This document shows, piece after piece, positions 44,248-52,250 of a DNA stretch of 52,897 bases. The DNA lies in NCBI GenBank assembly GCA_017446055.1, contig JAFSRQ010000053.1, positions 1-52,897 of the forward strand, read 5' to 3'. Under the pieces are notes generated by a model. That model saw only the letters and a program-made list of their open reading frames with translations. It was not told the origin of the DNA and searched no databases. The DNA is from Synergistaceae bacterium (GTDB lineage: Bacteria > Synergistota > Synergistia > Synergistales > Aminobacteriaceae). Position 1 is the stretch's first letter, and each line of letters opens with the position of its first letter. The position numbers were made by a program, and so were the translations under genes.

Positions 44248-44643
44248 ATGGTAGGCATCGTTATAGTGTCTCACAGCTGGAAGATTGCCGAGGGAGTCTG
44301 CGATTTGGCGCGTGAGATGGCGCAGGGCTTCGAGGGACTCATTCCTGCGGGCGGGCTTGAGGACGGCTCAACCGGGACTGACGCTCAGAGGATTGCGGAC
44401 GCGATAGCTGAGGCGGATTCGGGTGACGGCGTGGTGATTCTTGCTGACATTGGGAGCGCGATAATGAGTGCTGAGTCAGCGATCGAGCTTCTTGAGGATG
44501 AGGGCCGTGAAATTAACGCGGTCATTGCAGACGCTCCTATTGTCGAGGGGGCTGTGTGCGCAGTTGTCGAGGCGGCTGGAGGCGGGACTGTTGACTCTGT
44601 GCTTAAGGCGGCGGAAGAGTCCCGCGAGACAGGCAAACTATAA
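44248..44643 (+). CDS. dhaM: PTS-dependent dihydroxyacetone kinase phosphotransferase subunit DhaM
   Basis: 131 residues, the EIIA-mannose-like domain only. It begins VGIVIVSHSWKIAEGV with the phospho-histidine in VSHS (H9), and has GTDAQRIADAI and DIGSAIMSAESAIELL. The HPr and EI-like domains fused in E. coli DhaM are absent, so separate HPr and EI are needed. ATG 44248 starts 1 bp after the dhaL stop. Confidence 0.93.
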   Translation: MVGIVIVSHSWKIAEGVCDLAREMAQGFEGLIPAGGLEDGSTGTDAQRIADAIAEADSGDGVVILADIGSAIMSAESAIELLEDEGREINAVIADAPIVEGAVCAVVEAAGGGTVDSVLKAAEESRETGKL

Positions 44644-44655
44644 GGAGGAATAATC

Positions 44656-45651
44656 ATGAAGAAGTTAATCAACGGCGTGGAGAATATTGTTGACGAGATG
44701 CTTGACGGAATGACGGCGGCATATCCCCAGTACGTGAAGAGGCTCGAAGGTCTGAATGTTCTTGTGCGTGCTGGCGGCAATCCGGGCAAGGTCGCGCTGG
44801 TGTCCGGCGGCGGTTCAGGTCATGAGCCATCACACGGCGGCTTTGTCGGGCGGGGAATGCTTGACGGTGCAGTTGCGGGCGAGGTCTTCACGTCCCCGAC
44901 ACCCGATCAGGTCTACGAGGCAGTGAAGGCGGTCAACGGCGGAAAGGGAGTCCTCCTCATCATCAAGAACTACACGGGCGATGTTATGAATTTCGAGATG
45001 GCCGAGGAGATGGCCGCTGACGAAGGAATAACGGTTGACCATGTGATTGTTGCTGACGATGTTGCTGTGGAAAATTCAACGTGGACGACTGGCAGAAGGG
45101 GAATTGCCGGGACGGTTCTCGTACACAAAATCGCGGGTGCATGTGCTGAGTCTGGCGCGGAGCTTGCTGACGTGAAGAGAGTCGCCGAGAAAGTCATCGC
45201 TAACGTTCGCTCAATGGGTATGGCCGTCAACGCCTGCACAGTACCTGCGGCGGGGAAACCGAGCTTTGAGCTTGCGCATGACGAAATCGAGATAGGCATC
45301 GGGATTCACGGCGAGCCAGGAACGCACCGTGAGAAGATTTCCACCGTCAACAACATAGCGGATAAGCTGCTGGAGAAGATATTTGCCGAGGGGATTTACG
45401 CGGCTGGTGATGAAGTCGCTGTTCTGGTGAACGGGATGGGCGGCACTCCGTTAATGGAGCTTCTTGTCGCCAACAAGCACGTGAAGGCTGTCGTTGAGTC
45501 CCGCGGGCTGAAGGTAGCGCGTACGATTGTGGGTAACTACATGACCTCGCTCGACATGGAAGGCTTCTCGGTAACGCTGCTGAAACTGGATGATGAACTG
45601 AAGAAGTACCTTGCTGCTCCTGCGGACACTCCTGCGTTCGTGCAGTTCTAG
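44656..45651 (+). CDS. dhaK: PTS-dependent dihydroxyacetone kinase, substrate-binding subunit DhaK
   Basis: 331 residues. GGGSGHEPSHGGFVGRGMLD (51-70) holds the catalytic H56 region, and IGIGIHGEPGTH near 220 contains the histidine that binds dihydroxyacetone covalently as a hemiaminal. TAAGGAGGAA precedes ATG 44656. The operon makes DHA phosphate from dihydroxyacetone at the expense of PEP; no glycerol dehydrogenase gene is nearby. Confidence 0.96.
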   Translation: MKKLINGVENIVDEMLDGMTAAYPQYVKRLEGLNVLVRAGGNPGKVALVSGGGSGHEPSHGGFVGRGMLDGAVAGEVFTSPTPDQVYEAVKAVNGGKGVLLIIKNYTGDVMNFEMAEEMAADEGITVDHVIVADDVAVENSTWTTGRRGIAGTVLVHKIAGACAESGAELADVKRVAEKVIANVRSMGMAVNACTVPAAGKPSFELAHDEIEIGIGIHGEPGTHREKISTVNNIADKLLEKIFAEGIYAAGDEVAVLVNGMGGTPLMELLVANKHVKAVVESRGLKVARTIVGNYMTSLDMEGFSVTLLKLDDELKKYLAAPADTPAFVQF

Positions 45652-45663
45652 GGAATGAGATTG

Positions 45664-45695
45664 CCCCTCTCGTTTTGGGAGGGGAATTTTTTGCG
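45664..45695 (+). terminator. Terminator after dhaK
   Basis: CCCCTC / GAGGGG hairpin followed by AATTTTTT. Nearly the same hairpin follows the first nuclease gene (47611-47640), as part of the duplicated module. Confidence 0.85.
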
Positions 45696-45702
45696 CGGGA
45701 AA

Positions 45703-45743
45703 AAGAAGAGAGTCCCCGTAATAGGCGTTGGGGGACTCTCTTT
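45703..45743 (-). terminator. Terminator for the first pilin gene
   Basis: On the minus strand AGAGAGTCCCC pairs with GGGGACTCTCT (11 bp) and is followed by TCTTTTTCCC. A diverged copy lies at about 47653-47690 behind the second pilin gene. Confidence 0.8.
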
Positions 45744-45782
45744 GCGCATAGGTTTTGTTGATTGCGTTTATCGTGTGGGGGG

Positions 45783-46289
45783 TTAGCGTACCCTCATGTA
45801 GATAGTATCTCCTGTAGCAACATAAGGATTCGCTGTTGTAACTGCATCATTTCCCGACCCTGTTGTTACACTTTCCGCCGCTGTTGCTTTGAGGCCTTCG
45901 CTCGATGCCTTGTTCGCAAGTATATTTGCTACCTTCGAATTAGCTTCAGGAAGTTTATACGTCAGCCACCACTGACCTGTTGCTGTAGTAGTATCAATGG
46001 TGTATTTCCCGGCAGTAGCATTATCTGCAATAGAATCCGTGTTCTTCACGTAGGGTAATATGCCTGCCTTTATAGCACTTGCATCTGCTGTCTCAGCTGT
46101 TCCTCTGCTGTCTGCGTAGTACATGTTCATTGCCGCGCTGAGAATCTTGAAATCTTCAACTATCTTGTTTGCGTTCGCGATATTATTTGCCTCTGAGCCG
46201 CCGACTACACCCATTGCCGCGAGAATACCGATGATTCCGATTACGATTAACAGTTCTACGAGCGTGAATCCTCTGTGTGTCCTCTTCAT
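45783..46289 (-). CDS. Type IV pilin-like protein A
   Basis: 168 residues with a class-III prepilin signal: KRTHRG then FTLVELLIVIGIIGILAAM, the cleavage lying between G and F, with the conserved E5. The mature part has an N-terminal helix through about residue 60 and a beta-rich C-terminus ending YMRVR. TAGGAGGAA precedes ATG 46289; longer frames to 46448 lack coding character. Expected to be exported by the pilus machine represented by pilOPQ at 16.5-19.5 kb. Paralogue of pilin B, with high N-terminal and low C-terminal similarity. Confidence 0.92.
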   Translation of the reverse strand: MKRTHRGFTLVELLIVIGIIGILAAMGVVGGSEANNIANANKIVEDFKILSAAMNMYYADSRGTAETADASAIKAGILPYVKNTDSIADNATAGKYTIDTTTATGQWWLTYKLPEANSKVANILANKASSEGLKATAAESVTTGSGNDAVTTANPYVATGDTIYMRVR

Positions 46290-46429
46290 GTGAATCTTTC
46301 CTCCTAAAATTATTCTGCCGATTTTTATCCGTTGCCTATCACAGATAAACCCCTTGCACGGACTCTCACCGCACACCTTCAACGAAAATTTTTTGCACAT
46401 AACCAATTCACGCTTTACTTGCCTTGTGG

Positions 46430-46503
46430 TATAATTCCTACAGGACAAAGAAAATGCTATGCACGATTATGTGCACTAAAACTTTTGACAGAAAGAATTA
46501 TAG
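46430..46503. promoter_or_regulatory. Divergent promoter region A with inverted repeat
   Basis: The 307-bp gap contains a plus-strand TGTGGTATAAT (about 46426-46436), a minus-strand extended -10 TGCTATAAT (about 46504-46496) for the pilin, and between them TGCAC-N6-GTGCA (46460-46475). A second plus-strand TATAAT near 46565 lies close to the nuclease gene. Confidence 0.55.
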
Positions 46504-46596
46504 CATAAATCTTTGTCTTTTTGTTATGCCCTCACACAAATTTTCCACAAACATTTTCTTATCGTATAATTCTTCCATTCCATTGGAGGCGATGCC

Positions 46597-47598
46597 ATGA
46601 CAGACACAAATACACAGCACAAGGACAGGCTGTTCAAGTTCATATTCGGCAACCCTGACCATAAGGAATGGACGTTGAGTCTGTACAACGCTCTGAACGG
46701 CTCTAACTACACAGACCCCGAGGCAATAGAGTTCACCACAATAGAAGACGCTCTGTATATGGGGATGAAAAATGATGTCTCATTCATAATAGCGTTCGTG
46801 ATGAGTCTCTGGGAGCATCAGTCATCGTTCAGTCCTAACCTGCCCATACGCCTGCTGATTTACGCTGTGCACCTGTACGAAAAGTACATATCGGGCGGCA
46901 ATTTCAACAGGTTCAGCCGCAAATTGCAGAGACTACCCAAGCCTAAGCTGATATGCTTCTACAACGGTACGGAAAACCAGCCGGAGGAAAGAATACTGAA
47001 GCTGAGTGATGCGTTCGGCTCAGATGACTGGGATATAGAAGTCCGTGTGAGGATGCTGAACATCAATTACAGCCGCAACAGGGAACTGATGAGATTTTGC
47101 GGGATGCTCAGAGAGTATTCATGGTTTATTGATGCTGTGAGGAGGAATCAGCGTACTATGGCGGGGCTTGAGCAGGCAATTGATGCTGCAATAGACGAGA
47201 TGCCGGAAGAATTTGAGCTGAAGAAGTTTCTTCTTGAACACAGGGCGGAGGTGAAGGGTATGTATCTCACAGAATACAACATCGAGAAAGAGATGGAGAA
47301 GCTGCGGGAGGAAGAACGCCAAGAGGGGCGCGAGCTTGGACTTCAGGAAGGGCGTGCAGAAGGACGTGCAGAAGGGCGTGCAGAAGGACGTGCGGAAGGT
47401 CGTGCAGAAGGACGCGAAGAAGGGCGCGAAGAAGGGCGCGAGTTAGGACTCCAGGAAGGCATAAGCGACACAAACAAGCGTGTGGCATCTGACATGCTGA
47501 GGAAGAATCTTCCGCTCACACTCATCGAGGAAATCAGCCGCCTGTCTGAGGACACAATCAGGACATTGGCGGCAGGACTCGGAATAACTGTAGCTTAG
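46597..47598 (+). CDS. Rpn family PD-(D/E)XK nuclease / putative transposase A
   Basis: 333 residues of the recombination-promoting nuclease (Rpn, transposase_31-like) group. The N-terminus reads DRLFKFIFGNPDHKEW; the nuclease core shows NDVSFI (Asp) and WEHQS (Glu-x-Gln), followed by RLLIYAV and ICFYNGTENQPEE. The C-terminal third is a charged GRAEGRAEGREEGRE-type repeat (about 248-287) and a short helical end. ATTGGAGGC precedes ATG 46597. Family members cut DNA and can raise RecA-independent recombination. It is divergent from pilin A. Confidence 0.85.
   Translation: MTDTNTQHKDRLFKFIFGNPDHKEWTLSLYNALNGSNYTDPEAIEFTTIEDALYMGMKNDVSFIIAFVMSLWEHQSSFSPNLPIRLLIYAVHLYEKYISGGNFNRFSRKLQRLPKPKLICFYNGTENQPEERILKLSDAFGSDDWDIEVRVRMLNINYSRNRELMRFCGMLREYSWFIDAVRRNQRTMAGLEQAIDAAIDEMPEEFELKKFLLEHRAEVKGMYLTEYNIEKEMEKLREEERQEGRELGLQEGRAEGRAEGRAEGRAEGRAEGREEGREEGRELGLQEGISDTNKRVASDMLRKNLPLTLIEEISRLSEDTIRTLAAGLGITVA
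47330..47450 (+). repeat. 12-bp in-frame repeats in nuclease A
   Basis: GCAGAAGGACGT-type 12-bp units (A-E-G-R, then E-E-G-R) run in tandem. Nuclease B has a shorter GAAGGGCGCGAG run (about 49268-49320). The unit is a multiple of three, so length can vary without frameshift. Confidence 0.85.
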
Positions 47599-47610
47599 GG
47601 AATGAGTATG

Positions 47611-47640
47611 CTCCTCTCGTTTTGGGAGGGGTATATTTTT
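47611..47640 (+). terminator. Terminator after nuclease A
   Basis: CTCCTC / GAGGGG hairpin (one T-G pair) with TATATTTTT, the copy of the dhaK terminator. Confidence 0.75.
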
Positions 47641-47726
47641 GCGTGGGAAAAAGAAGAGAGCCCCCGTAATAGGCGTTGGGGACTCTCCTGCGCATAGGTT
47701 TTGTTGGCTGTGTTATTTATATGTGA

Positions 47727-48227
47727 TTAGCGTACTCTCATGCAGACAGCAGTACTTGTAGCACCATCGAAGTCAGTACCGTCATCTTTACCTTTGAGGC
47801 CTTCACTTGCCGCTTTGTTAGCCAGAATTTTCCCGACTTTAGTACCAGCAGCGGGAAGCGTGTATGTCAGCCACCATTCACTGCCATTTACTACAGTTAT
47901 GCTGTACATTCCTTTTGTAGCTGACTTTCCACTTGCTACGACTTCAATGGAGTCCGTATTCTTCATGTAGGCTTCAATACCTGTTTTAATTAAGGTTGGT
48001 ACATCTCCGCCCTCTTTTACCATTTCCTTCTCAATTGCACTCCTGTTGTCTGCGTAGTAATTATTCATTGCCGCGCCTATAACTCTCATCTCTTCTACAA
48101 TCTTGCTGGCTTGTGCAATATTGTTAGCCTCCGAGCCACCGATCATTGCCATTGCTGACAGGATGCCAATTACCCCGATGACGATTAACAATTCCACGAG
48201 CGTGAATCCTTTTCTTGCTTTCTTCAT
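47727..48227 (-). CDS. Type IV pilin-like protein B
   Basis: 166 residues with prepilin motif KKARKG then FTLVELLIVIGVIGILSAM. The first half of the mature protein (SEANNIAQASKIVEEMRVIGAAMNNYYAD) closely follows pilin A. The second half differs (no shared run between about residues 75 and 115), and both end with EWWLTY/QWWLTY-type segments, LANKAASEGLK and MRVR. AAGGAGGAA precedes ATG 48227. Which of the two is the major pilin cannot be told. Confidence 0.92.
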   Translation of the reverse strand: MKKARKGFTLVELLIVIGVIGILSAMAMIGGSEANNIAQASKIVEEMRVIGAAMNNYYADNRSAIEKEMVKEGGDVPTLIKTGIEAYMKNTDSIEVVASGKSATKGMYSITVVNGSEWWLTYTLPAAGTKVGKILANKAASEGLKGKDDGTDFDGATSTAVCMRVR

Positions 48228-48379
48228 TGCTATTTTCCTCCTTATGTCTTTTCCCTTCCTGAATGCCCGCCTATCATGCACTCAGCTCCTTTGCACGGAC
48301 TCTCACCGCGCGCCTCCAGCGAAATTTTTTGCGGAAAATGAGGAAATTTTGCACACAACTAATTCACATAGCCTTTGCC

Positions 48380-48465
48380 TTGTGTTATAATTCCCTGTAG
48401 ACAAAGAAATATGCTGACACACTAATTGTGTGCTTCTTATTTGAACAATGAGATTATAGCATAAA
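48380..48465. promoter_or_regulatory. Divergent promoter region B with inverted repeat
   Basis: Equivalent of region A in the 325-bp gap between pilin B and nuclease B: plus-strand TTGTGTTATAAT (about 48380-48391), minus-strand TGCTATAAT (near 48452-48460), and between them CACAC-TAATT-GTGTG (48418-48432). The repeat is present in both copies but its bases differ. Confidence 0.5.
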
Positions 48466-48552
48466 CTTTGTCTTTTTGTTATGTCTGCACATAAATTTTC
48501 CACAAGCCTTTTCTTATCGTATAATTCTTCCATTCCCATTGGAGGCGGTGCC

Positions 48553-49458
48553 ATGACAGACACAAACACACAGCACAAAGACAGGCTCTTCAAGTTCATA
48601 TTCGGGAATCCTCACCATAAAGAATGGACGCTGAGTCTGTACAACGCGCTTAACAGATCGGATTACACTGACCCGGAGATCATCGAGTTCAACACAATAG
48701 ACGATGTTATCTACATGGGTACGAAGAATGACGTGTCATTTATCGTGATGGACGCAATAAATCTCTGGGAGCAGCAGTCATCATTCAACCCTAACCTGCC
48801 TGGGCGTTTCCTGATATATGCCGGACAGCTTTACGACAAGTACATGACCGACAGCGACATAAACAGGTATGGCAGAAGGCTTAACAGACTCCCAGCACCA
48901 AAGTGCATATGCTTCTACAACGGCACGGAGAATCAGCCGGAAGAACGTATACTGCGACTGAGTGATGCGTTTGGGACGGAAGACGGAGATATTCAGGTTA
49001 CAGTCAGGATGCTGAACATCAATTACGGCCGTAACAAGGATCTCATGAAGCTGTGCGGTATGCTCAACGAATACGCGTGGTTCATTGACACGATAAGGAG
49101 GAATCAGAAAACTATGGGCAATCTTGAGGCAGCAATAGACGCGGCGATTGATGAAATGCCAGATGATTTCCAGCTGAAGAGATTTCTGATTGCCCACAAA
49201 GCGGAGGTGAAAGGTATGTATCTCACGGAGTATAACGAGGAAAAAGATCGTCGCAGAATGCTCAGGGAAGGGCGCGAGGAAGGACGCGAGGAAGGGCGCG
49301 AGGAAGGGCGCGAGGAAGGCCAGCGCAACGAGAAAGAGCGTACAGTGGCAGCCATGCTCAAAGAGAAGCTCCCCTTGCCGTTAGTCGCAAAGATAAGCGA
49401 TCTCCCGGAAGACGTAATACGCGGCATAGCGGACAGTCTCGGAATCTCATTGGCGTAA
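48553..49458 (+). CDS. Rpn family PD-(D/E)XK nuclease / putative transposase B
   Basis: 301 residues, paralogue of nuclease A. The same start (MTDTNTQHKDRLFKFIFGNP), NDVSFIVMDAINLWEQQSSF and ICFYNGTENQPEERIL are present. Note WEQQS here where copy A has WEHQS; the Glu-x-Gln catalytic pair is kept. The EGREEGR tail is shorter. ATG 48553 follows ATTGGAGGCGG; the frame extends upstream to 48481 without support. Ends before a hairpin CCCCTC / GAGGGG at 49469-49497. Confidence 0.85.
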   Translation: MTDTNTQHKDRLFKFIFGNPHHKEWTLSLYNALNRSDYTDPEIIEFNTIDDVIYMGTKNDVSFIVMDAINLWEQQSSFNPNLPGRFLIYAGQLYDKYMTDSDINRYGRRLNRLPAPKCICFYNGTENQPEERILRLSDAFGTEDGDIQVTVRMLNINYGRNKDLMKLCGMLNEYAWFIDTIRRNQKTMGNLEAAIDAAIDEMPDDFQLKRFLIAHKAEVKGMYLTEYNEEKDRRRMLREGREEGREEGREEGREEGQRNEKERTVAAMLKEKLPLPLVAKISDLPEDVIRGIADSLGISLA

Positions 49459-49468
49459 CGCAGAATTT

Positions 49469-49500
49469 CCCCTCTTGCTGAAACATGGCCGGAGGGGTTT
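49469..49500 (+). terminator. Terminator after nuclease B
   Basis: TTTCCCCTC with GAGGGGTTTC around a 17-base loop. Its loop differs from the terminators at 45664 and 47611, marking the end of the duplication. Confidence 0.6.
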
Positions 49501-49508
49501 CTTCTCTC

Positions 49509-49537
49509 TTGACGAACTCACAATCACAACATATACT
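49509..49537 (+). promoter_or_regulatory. Promoter of the fapR-plsX-fabK-fabD operon
   Basis: TTGACG (49509-49514), a 17-bp spacer, TATACT (49532-49537). Transcription would begin about 25 bp before the FapR box. Confidence 0.7.
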
Positions 49538-49567
49538 TTGCGGCATCCAAATTTTTGCAGTGAGGTA

Positions 49568-49584
49568 TTATTACCAGGTGCTAA
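49568..49584 (+). promoter_or_regulatory. FapR operator overlapping the fapR start
   Basis: TTATTACCAGGTGCTAA compares with the known 17-bp FapR box TTAGTACCAGGTACTAA at 15 of 17 positions and is a near-palindrome. It overlaps the GTG start codon of fapR, which implies autoregulation lifted by malonyl-CoA. Confidence 0.75.
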
Positions 49585-50141
49585 AAGATAAGCCCGCAAG
49601 AAAATTACGGCAGGACGTTCTCGCTAGGATACTTGAGACTAATCCCATGATTACGGACAACGAGCTTGCTTCACGTCTTGAGGTCAGCGTCTCTACCGTG
49701 AGACTTGACCGTGCGCTTATGGGAGTCCCGGAGCTTCGCGAGCGCATCCGGTCAATGGCGCAGGACGCAATGAGCCGCCTTAAGTCCCTGAGACCGTCGG
49801 AAGTCATCGGGGACTTGCTGGAGCTTGAGCCGGACAAGTGGGCGTTGTCTGTGCTGAGAACCGCTAAGGATATGGCGTTCAGGTTCACCGACATAGTCAG
49901 CGACAATTACGTCTACGCGCAGGCAGGCTCAATCGCCGTGGCCGCAATCAACGCCGCGAGCGCGATAATCGCATCAATGAGGGGGCAGTACAGCGGCCAT
50001 GCCAGAGTCGGCGACATACTCATTGCCCGCGCTAAAGTCGGAGTGAACCATGACGGCAGAAAGATTGTCAGCGTCCGAACGAAAGCAGGAGACCGTGAGA
50101 TCTTCGTGGGACGCTTCATCATCGAGGTGATAGAACATTGA
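49578..50141 (+). CDS. fapR: Fatty acid and phospholipid biosynthesis regulator FapR
   Basis: About 187 residues. The N-terminal DeoR-like helix-turn-helix (LRQDVLARILETNPMITDNELASRLEVSVSTVRLDR, residues about 10-45) is followed by a linker helix and a hot-dog-fold effector domain (VYAQAGSIAVAAINAASAI, VGDILIARAKV, FVGRFIIEV) that senses malonyl-CoA. GTG 49578 gives a family-like N-terminus; GTG 49560 is the alternative. The stop overlaps the plsX start by 4 bp, and the FapR box lies over the start. Confidence 0.92.
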   Translation: MLKDKPARKLRQDVLARILETNPMITDNELASRLEVSVSTVRLDRALMGVPELRERIRSMAQDAMSRLKSLRPSEVIGDLLELEPDKWALSVLRTAKDMAFRFTDIVSDNYVYAQAGSIAVAAINAASAIIASMRGQYSGHARVGDILIARAKVGVNHDGRKIVSVRTKAGDREIFVGRFIIEVIEH

Positions 50142-51124
50142 GCGGCAAAATCACAATAGCCCTTGACGCGATGGGAGGAGACAACGCCCCCGCCGAAATC
50201 TGCAAGGGAGCTTTCGAGGCCTGCGCGAAGTATGACGACATAGAGATTGTGCTGACTGGAGACACCGGGCGCATCAAGCAGTGTCTCACACAGCATCCCC
50301 GCATACACATCCAGCACGCGACGGAAATCATTGACCCCGACGAGCACCCCGCCAACGCCATCCGCAAGAAGAAAGACTCAAGCCTCCGTGTGGCTATGGA
50401 CATGGTCAGGAACAGAGACGCCCAGGGACTCATCAGCGCGGGAAGCACAGGGGCAATAGTCGCGGGAGGGGTTCTTGTTGTCGGCAGGATTGAGGGGATT
50501 GACCGCCCGGCACTTGGGATTCCAGTCCCTTCAATCGAGAAGCCCTCGTTCATGCTCGACGTAGGCGCGACAGTCAGGTGCAAGCCGGTGAATTTGTTAC
50601 AGTTCGCGCTCATGGGCAGTGTCTATTCCCGCAAGATTATGGGGGTCGACAGCCCGGAAGTTAAGCTCCTATCGAACGGTACGGAGGAAATCAAGGGCGA
50701 TGACACAGTGCTTGCGGCGCGCGAGCTCATCGAGGCGAAGGACAGCCTGAATTTCGGGGGCTACGTTGAGGGCAATGATGTAGTTTTCGGGAAGTGCGAT
50801 GTCATAGTCTGCGACGGATTCAGCGGCAACATCGCGCTCAAACTCGCAGAAGGAATCATGCAGGGGTTGAAGTCCCTACTCACTGACGAGGTCAAAGGCT
50901 CGTTGTCGGCAAAAGCAGGGCTGTTATTGCTCTCCCCTGTCGTCAAAAAGTTATGGGCGCGCTTCAACTACGAGAAGTACGGCGGGACTCCGTTATTAGG
51001 CGTTAAGGGCGCGGTGCTTAAGGCTCACGGACGCTCGAAATCCCCGGCGATAGTCAGCGCGATTTCAGCCGCAAGAAAGTTCATCGCAGAAGACGGAACA
51101 TCACAGATTAACCGCGAAATATAG
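50138..51124 (+). CDS. plsX: Phosphate acyltransferase PlsX
   Basis: Converts acyl-ACP to acyl-phosphate for phospholipid synthesis. The 328 residues start KITIALDAMGGDNAPAEICKG and include AGSTGAIVAGG, VCDGFSGNIALKLAEG and YGGTPLLGVKGAVLKAHG, all diagnostic. TTG 50138 is the start; it overlaps the fapR stop (TTGA), and GAGGTGA lies seven bases before it. Second gene of a FapR-type regulon. Confidence 0.97.
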   Translation: MSGKITIALDAMGGDNAPAEICKGAFEACAKYDDIEIVLTGDTGRIKQCLTQHPRIHIQHATEIIDPDEHPANAIRKKKDSSLRVAMDMVRNRDAQGLISAGSTGAIVAGGVLVVGRIEGIDRPALGIPVPSIEKPSFMLDVGATVRCKPVNLLQFALMGSVYSRKIMGVDSPEVKLLSNGTEEIKGDDTVLAARELIEAKDSLNFGGYVEGNDVVFGKCDVIVCDGFSGNIALKLAEGIMQGLKSLLTDEVKGSLSAKAGLLLLSPVVKKLWARFNYEKYGGTPLLGVKGAVLKAHGRSKSPAIVSAISAARKFIAEDGTSQINREI

Positions 51125-51149
51125 TCAGCAATATCAGCGAGGTGAAAGA

Positions 51150-52250
51150 ATGATACAGACATCAACAGCACAGACATCAACACAAGACAGCTCAACGGCA
51201 CAAGTCAACGCAAAGACACCCGTTAGCCCGTCAGCAACACAAGACAAGTCAACAGCACAGGCCAGCGCAAAGACACCCGGCCACGCATGGACAATAGCCA
51301 GCCTCAAGCGCGGGGACAACAGGATATGCCAGCTTCTGGGCACGGAATATCCCATCATACAGGGCGGAATGGCATGGGTAGCGAACGCCGAACTCGCCTC
51401 AGCCGTCAGCAACGCAGGAGGACTCGGAATTATCGCCGCCGCCGCAACTCCCCCCGACATTCTGGAGCAGGAAATCCTCAAGGCAAAATCCCTCCTCAAG
51501 CCCGGTAAACCCTTCGGCCTCAACATCATGCTCATGTCCCCGACAGCAGAAGCAGCACTTGAAGTCGCAGTGAAGCACAAAGTCCCGGTAGTTACGACAG
51601 GAGCGGGAAGCCCCGGAAAATTCCTCGAACGCCTCAAGCCCCTAGGAACAATAGTTATCCCCGTTGTAGCGTCCGTGACTCAGGCCCGGCGTGTCGAAAA
51701 GCAGGGTGCTGACGCTGTCATCGCTGAGGGAATGGAGGCAGGCGGGCATATCGGCGAGCTTACCACGATGGTTCTTACTCCGCAGATCTCGCAGGCCGTC
51801 AAGATTCCAGTCGTTTGCGCCGGGGGTGTTGCTGACGGACGGGGAATCGTCGCCGCATTCGCTCTTGGTGCTGAGGGAGTGCAGGTAGGTACGCGCTTCA
51901 TCTGCTGTGAGGAATGCACCGTTCACCCCAACTACAAGAAGGCCGTAATCGACGCACGCGACAGGTCAACCGCCATCACAGGCCAGAGTCTCGGTCATCC
52001 CGTAAGGTGTCTCAGGAACAAGCTCACGGCGGAATTTGAGCGTCTCGAACACGACAACGCCCCCGCGTCAGAGATTGAGGCTCTCGGAACGGGCAAGCTC
52101 AGGGCGGCAGTTGTTGACGGCGACACGGAATGGGGCTCGCTCATGTCCGGTCAGTCGGCGGCGATGGTCAACGACATTCTTCCGGCAAGGGACATAATCA
52201 CCCGGATGTTCGCTGAGGCACACGAGATTCTTGCGGGGGTGAGGGCATGA
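51150..52250 (+). CDS. fabK: Enoyl-ACP reductase II FabK with low-complexity N-terminal extension
   Basis: FMN-dependent enoyl-ACP reductase of 366 residues; family members have about 310-320. The body shows NRICQLLGTEYPIIQGGMAW, GGLGIIAAAA, GLNIMLMSP, EGMEAGGHIGELTTMVL and GAEGVQVGTRF, as in FabK and nitronate monooxygenases; the operon favours FabK. The first 50 residues are Ser/Thr/Ala/Gln-rich with two similar units, TQDSSTAQVNAKTP and TQDKSTAQASAKTP. GAGGTGAAAGA precedes ATG 51150, supporting translation of the extension. Stop overlaps fabD start by 4 bp. Confidence 0.92.
   Translation: MIQTSTAQTSTQDSSTAQVNAKTPVSPSATQDKSTAQASAKTPGHAWTIASLKRGDNRICQLLGTEYPIIQGGMAWVANAELASAVSNAGGLGIIAAAATPPDILEQEILKAKSLLKPGKPFGLNIMLMSPTAEAALEVAVKHKVPVVTTGAGSPGKFLERLKPLGTIVIPVVASVTQARRVEKQGADAVIAEGMEAGGHIGELTTMVLTPQISQAVKIPVVCAGGVADGRGIVAAFALGAEGVQVGTRFICCEECTVHPNYKKAVIDARDRSTAITGQSLGHPVRCLRNKLTAEFERLEHDNAPASEIEALGTGKLRAAVVDGDTEWGSLMSGQSAAMVNDILPARDIITRMFAEAHEILAGVRA

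Larger units (their letters stand above)
45653..49458. repeat. Tandem duplication of a pilin/nuclease module (two copies of about 1.9 kb)
   Basis: Copy A (about 45653-47598) and copy B (about 47599-49458) share the same order: GGGAATGAG, + terminator, minus terminator with GTAATAGGCGTT loop, GCGCATAGGTTTTGTTG, pilin (-), divergent promoter region, nuclease (+). Similarity starts right after the stop codon of dhaK in copy A and of nuclease A in copy B, and ends at the nuclease stop. Nuclease and promoter regions are well conserved; pilin 3' halves have diverged strongly. Confidence 0.85.

Noticed and set aside
45653..49458. Insertion sequence made of the Rpn 'transposase' genes
   Set aside because: No terminal inverted repeats or target-site duplications are visible, and the duplicated unit is a tandem array that includes pilins and terminators.
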